Assembly (NCBI GenBank): GCA_018223035.1
Contig: JAAEZD010000009.1
Location: forward strand, 1-64,000
Direction of reading: 5' to 3'
From: Heliomarina sp018223035
Lineage (GTDB): Bacteria; Pseudomonadota; Alphaproteobacteria; Rhodobacterales; Rhodobacteraceae
DNA length: 64,000 nucleotides
Below, piece after piece: positions 61,501-64,000 of this stretch (its first letter is position 1; each line of letters starts with the position of its first letter). A program made the position numbers and the translations under genes. The notes beneath the pieces were generated by a model. The model was not told the origin of the DNA and did no database searches. It saw nothing but the letters and a program-made list of their open reading frames with translations.

Positions 61501-62112
61501 GCCGATGTGGCACTTGCCGATTTTGCCAAGCTGTTCGCGCCGAACGGGCTGATCGACAGCTTCTTTACCGAGAACCTGTTGAGACACGTGGATACGCGGA
61601 CGCGCCCGTGGACCTTTAAGTCGGTGAACAACGTCGATCTGGGCATCAGTCAGGGCGTTTTGCAACAGATGCAGAACGCGGCGGAAATTCGTGATGCCTT
61701 TTTTGCCGGAGGGCCCAACCCGGCGGTGCAGTTCCAGATGACGCCGGAGGCGCTGGACCCCAAGGCGAAGTCGGTCGTGCTGCAGATCGATGGTCAGGAC
61801 GTGGGCTTTGCCCATCGCGGCGGACAGCCCAATCCGGTTGCCGTCACATGGCCGGGCAGCGTCGGCTTTGCGCAGATCCTGTTCCAACCTGATCGCAAGA
61901 ACATCGAAAGCTCGCTGAAGCGTGACGGGCCATGGGGCTGGTTCCGGCTGCTGGATGCGGCCGAAGTGCGCCGGACCAATGTGTCGGACCGCAAGCGTGT
62001 TATCTTCAATGTAGGTGGACGCATCGCGATCTTCCAACTGCAATCGGGATCGGTTCTGAACCCCTTTGCCCTCCCTGCGCTGGCCGAGTTCAGCTGCCCG
62101 AAATCGATGTGA
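58546..62112 (+). CDS. tssM: T6SS membrane protein TssM (IcmF)
   Basis: TssM is the large inner-membrane protein of the T6SS anchor (1188 residues). It has two N-terminal spans (~12-34 and ~50-70), then a cytoplasmic nucleotide-binding domain with Walker A GPPGAGKT (131-138) and the DTAGRY motif. A third span lies near residue 445-465 (MIAATVLIALGMGALWVRSY), followed by a long periplasmic domain with conserved C-terminal segments (PFNRRAGADVALADFAKLFA, then WPGSVGFAQILFQP). It overlaps tssL by four bases, and the tagF start lies at or just after its stop. Confidence 0.97.
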   Translation: MIRLFLRMFRSIYFVLLALAVILSVAAWYFAPYIGSDHWHPFASLTARIVTIASISVFFLAIMLTVFLVRRRRAKKMTEEMAEASDPVEDDVVGEEIGELRGKFKAAMAELRKSKNGKKHLNELPWYVMIGPPGAGKTTAIVNSGLQFPLADKMGKAAVGGVGGTRNCDWWFTNEAVLIDTAGRYTTQESDAEVDNASWLGFLGLLKKYRKRQPINGAMIAISLSDLSLQDEVTQKAHAQAVRRRLNELREKLGVRFPVYVLFTKADLIAGFNEFYDDLGKEEREQVWGFTLPLEKTRGEASPVSAFDEEYAKLLGQLNAQLLEKMQRETDQQKRSLIAGFPAQVASMRNVAREFLTEVFQDNRYESRQMLRGVYLTSGTQEGTPIDRLMLGMAQTFGIGRQAIGTGQGTGRSYFLTRLFETVMFNEAGLVSADDKVERRYRWTQRAMIAATVLIALGMGALWVRSYMGNVALIDEAAVKVLAYQEAADTLPPSPVGDTDLPPVVAALNNLRDMPTNPVLSDPDPERRVRYGLYQGEVIGTQAAQTYRAALNKRYLPRLLLRLEEQMMANMNNPELLYEALKIYLMLGLQGPMNADLVKEWMQVDWEVSYPGVVRQELRDDLRDHLDALLSQPMQEIALNGPLVEQVQGILTELPLAQRVYNGIINSAEATALPKWRITEKGGPAVSRVLVRSSGKALNDGIEGIFTYDGFNNVFLPEAVSVAERVRSEAWVLGERGESIQTEGALLALSRDVLDLYYNDYISRYDGILADIDIVPLESLSHAVEVTNVLSGPTSPIVNILTEVAKETRLTESRDLVDTSELTNAGEAIVGLESRQNLGIQAQILLEALRKSASATPGGEPQEPGQYVEDRFAWLQQLVERPESQPSQLDELMGVLTQVYQELQKLSFSGVTTGGETGQALLQFQQAAGRIDGPLERWASQISTGSSGITSDSTRASINARWQANVLPFCEQALSNRYPFNRRAGADVALADFAKLFAPNGLIDSFFTENLLRHVDTRTRPWTFKSVNNVDLGISQGVLQQMQNAAEIRDAFFAGGPNPAVQFQMTPEALDPKAKSVVLQIDGQDVGFAHRGGQPNPVAVTWPGSVGFAQILFQPDRKNIESSLKRDGPWGWFRLLDAAEVRRTNVSDRKRVIFNVGGRIAIFQLQSGSVLNPFALPALAEFSCPKSM

Positions 62113-62114
62113 CG

Positions 62115-62792
62115 ATGACCGGGTTCGGAGCCTTTGGGAAAATGCCGTCGGTGGGTGATTTCTTTCGGATCACCATGCCCTCAGACTTTGTCAGCGCTTG
62201 GGATGCATGGATGCAGAATGCCCTGCTGAGCGGGCAGGAGATGCTGGGCGAGGTCTGGGATGCGCATTACATGTCGGCCCCGATCTGGCGGTTTTCCGTG
62301 TCGGCGGGTCTGGCCGGGCAGCAAAAGATGCTGGGCGTGATGATGCCATCGGTCGACCGGGTCGGGCGGCGCTTTCCGCTGACCTTGGCGGCGGCGGTGA
62401 CGACGCCGGGTCCCGCCTCGCTCGATCATTTCAACGAAGAGCCGCTGTTTGTGACGCTGGAAGATCTGGCGCTCGACGCGCTCGAAGACGGGATGACACG
62501 TGAGATGCTGGAACAGCGCCTTGCCGATATCCCAACTCCGGAGTTTCGCAGTGCCGCGCCCTTGCGGCGGGCCGGACGCAGCCTTGTTCTGACGCAGGCC
62601 GCGCCGGGCGGCATCCTGCCTGAACTCGCCTCGGGCCTGCTGGCTCGTGCCTATCCCGCGCCCAGTGTGTGGAGTACGGTTGTTAACGAAGTGCCCAGAT
62701 TAATGATTTGCGATGGTTTGCCCGATGGTCCCGAAATTCAAGGTCTCTTTCACCTCAACGCCCCGGTCTGGAACGAGGCCCGTCCCGCATGA
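62115..62792 (+). CDS. tagF: T6SS regulator TagF
   Basis: TagF is a post-translational repressor of T6SS assembly in Pseudomonas and Agrobacterium. The protein (225 residues from the ATG at 62115; a GTG at 62109 overlapping the tssM stop is possible) begins MTGFGAFGKMPSVGDFFRIT, the family hallmark. It shows DAWMQNALLSGQEMLGEVWD, SAPIWRFSVSAGL and MMPSVDRVGRRFPLTLA. The stop overlaps the ATG of the phosphatase gene. In some genomes TagF and the PppA phosphatase are fused; here they are separate but coupled. Confidence 0.95.
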   Translation: MTGFGAFGKMPSVGDFFRITMPSDFVSAWDAWMQNALLSGQEMLGEVWDAHYMSAPIWRFSVSAGLAGQQKMLGVMMPSVDRVGRRFPLTLAAAVTTPGPASLDHFNEEPLFVTLEDLALDALEDGMTREMLEQRLADIPTPEFRSAAPLRRAGRSLVLTQAAPGGILPELASGLLARAYPAPSVWSTVVNEVPRLMICDGLPDGPEIQGLFHLNAPVWNEARPA

Positions 62793-63511
62793 ATGATTTC
62801 AACGCGTTCCGTTACAACGCCAAGACCCATGTCGGGCTCAAGCGCAAGGTGAATGAGGATTCCGTGCTGGCGCTGCCGGGCCATGATATCTGGGTCGTAT
62901 CGGACGGGATGGGGGGCCATGAGGCGGGCGATTTCGCCAGCCGCCTGATCGCGGATTCTATCGCCACCATCCCGCAGGGGCTTGAGCCGGGCGACCGGAT
63001 GCATGCGCTGCGTGATGCGATCCAGAAAGCGCACCGCATCATCGTGCAAGAGGCCGAGGATCGCGGGCGCGGGGTGATCGGGGCGACCGTCGCGGCGCTG
63101 ATCATGGCGAACGGGCATTTCGTCGGGCTCTGGGCGGGCGACAGCCGGATCTATCGCCTGCGCGACGGTCATATCGAGATGCTGACGACCGATCACTCGG
63201 CGGTGGCGGAATTCGTCACGTCCGGCCGGATGACATGGGACGAGGCGGAGCAGCACCCGCAATCCAATGCCATCACCCGGGCCGTGGGCGTGGGAGACGA
63301 TCTGGACCTCGACAAGGTGCGCGGCGAAACCCGCTCGGGTGACCGTTTCCTTCTGTGTTCCGACGGGCTTACGAAATACGCCACCTTCAGCATCCTCGAA
63401 CGGACCCTGAAACGCTTTCCGCTGGAAACCGTGTCGGACGAGCTGGTGCAGATCGCGCTGACCGGCGGCGGGGCCGACAACATCTCGGTCATTGTTGTGG
63501 ACGTGATCTGA
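62789..63511 (+). CDS. pppA: T6SS PP2C-type protein phosphatase PppA
   Basis: PppA removes phosphate from Fha and related targets and so counteracts the PpkA kinase. The protein (240 residues from the ATG at 62789) shows PP2C motifs: HVGLKRKVNEDSVLAL, VVSDGMGGHEAGDFAS with metal-binding Asp, GVIGATVAALIMANG, LWAGDSRIYRLRDG, LLCSDGLTKYA and the C-terminal GGGADNISVIVVDV. It overlaps tagF by four bases and is the last plus-strand T6SS gene in the window. It converges on the DUF4384 gene, with no gap between the two stops. Confidence 0.96.
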   Translation: MNDFNAFRYNAKTHVGLKRKVNEDSVLALPGHDIWVVSDGMGGHEAGDFASRLIADSIATIPQGLEPGDRMHALRDAIQKAHRIIVQEAEDRGRGVIGATVAALIMANGHFVGLWAGDSRIYRLRDGHIEMLTTDHSAVAEFVTSGRMTWDEAEQHPQSNAITRAVGVGDDLDLDKVRGETRSGDRFLLCSDGLTKYATFSILERTLKRFPLETVSDELVQIALTGGGADNISVIVVDVI

Positions 63512-64000
63512 TCAGGGCTGGGCTGTCGTCAGGATCTTGCTGTCGAGCGACAGGATGGTCTGTTCATTTTCATGGGCAAATTCACGCAGCGCCTCGGCGT
63601 AGCCTGAGGCGGATTCCGATGTCGGCCGCAGCCCGTTAAACAGCGGTTTCGTCGAGTGAAGCACGATCACCTTGCTTTTGCCGAGCGTGCTGTCATCGAC
63701 ACGGAAGGCGATGCGCCCGTTTTGTGCCGCTTCTTCAAGGTCATAGGCCACGCGCACCGGCACCTCGCCCGATTGCCCGTCGCGCAGGTCGGCAACGGCG
63801 TTATCCTCGCGGTTGAGGTTCGGCAAAAGGTGAAAGACGCTGCCCGACACATCGAGGATCGACACGGTCAGGAAACCGTCGGTCACATCCGCGGGCAGGA
63901 CCACGTCGATCACCGGGTTCTCGCCGACAAAGAACCGTCCCGAAGGGTTGGGTTCGTCCCGGTCGCCCACCCGGAAAGCGACATCTATATCGCTGGGCGG
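63512..64000 (-). CDS. DUF4384-domain protein, 5' part beyond the window
   Basis: The minus-strand frame is open to the window edge; 162 C-terminal residues are visible and the true start lies past 64000. The visible part is a DUF4384-type domain (VSILDVSGSVFHLLPNLN, then IVLHSTKPLFNGLRPTSES), similar in layout to the end of the TonB-shaped protein at 29690 (SEPLYDGLRP). It converges on pppA. Because pppA, tagF and tagH are present and a kinase is missing, this could be the C-terminus of a PpkA-like Ser/Thr kinase or another periplasmic partner, but nothing in the visible part proves it. Confidence 0.8.
   Translation of the reverse strand, partial: PPSDIDVAFRVGDRDEPNPSGRFFVGENPVIDVVLPADVTDGFLTVSILDVSGSVFHLLPNLNREDNAVADLRDGQSGEVPVRVAYDLEEAAQNGRIAFRVDDSTLGKSKVIVLHSTKPLFNGLRPTSESASGYAEALREFAHENEQTILSLDSKILTTAQP

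Overview
The window is high-GC (about 60 % by eye) alphaproteobacterial DNA, most likely from a marine Rhodobacteraceae (Roseobacter-type) genome. Supporting this are the gene style (peptide ABC operon, AI-2E exporter, TrhO, M20 amidohydrolase), the protein sequences, and a BacNaV-type sodium channel of the kind known from roseobacters. I cannot name a species. No rRNA, tRNA, insertion sequence, integrase or CRISPR array was seen.

Positions 1-27.9 kb look like ordinary chromosome. In order they hold: the 3'-truncated pnp (minus strand); a family-5 peptide ABC transporter (binding protein, two permeases, fused double ATPase) with a histidine kinase sitting between the binding protein and the permeases; an aldehyde dehydrogenase and a DMT exporter; a second histidine kinase; the NAD-salvage genes pncB and pncA on either side of a hybrid histidine kinase; trhO; an MFS transporter; a small hydrophilic protein; an M20 amidohydrolase with an AI-2E family exporter; two small membrane or exported proteins; a serralysin-like RTX metalloprotease with 37 uninterrupted nonapeptide repeats; a cupin; and a YceI-OmpA two-domain protein.

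Positions 28.1-64.0 kb are a type VI secretion (T6SS) island. The main plus-strand operon reads tssA-tssB-tssC-hcp-tagJ-tssE-tssF-tssG-clpV, then a voltage-gated sodium channel, then a 1517-residue fusion (TssB copy, ~790-residue acidic repeat array, TssC-like domain), then vgrG-DUF6931-like gene-tagH(FHA)-tssK-tssL(OmpA)-tssM-tagF-pppA. Divergent from tssA is a tightly packed minus-strand operon: a T6SS-associated protein with internal repeats, a small exported protein, an ExbB-like and two ExbD-like proton-channel subunits, and a TonB-shaped protein ending in DUF4384. A caspase-like exported peptidase with a CxxCH motif converges on that operon. A second DUF4384 gene, cut by the right edge, converges on the T6SS operon.

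How the parts may work together: TssB/TssC form the contractile sheath around the Hcp tube tipped by VgrG. TssE/F/G/K/A form the baseplate, TssL/M the membrane anchor, and ClpV with TagJ recycles the sheath. TagF, PppA and TagH are post-translational switches, presumably with a kinase that may lie just past the right edge. TssJ, PAAR and recognisable effectors are not visible. The most unusual content is the giant TssB-repeat-TssC fusion, its overlap with a sodium-channel gene, a short DDLL motif shared between the fusion and TagH, and the ExbBD/DUF4384/caspase module.
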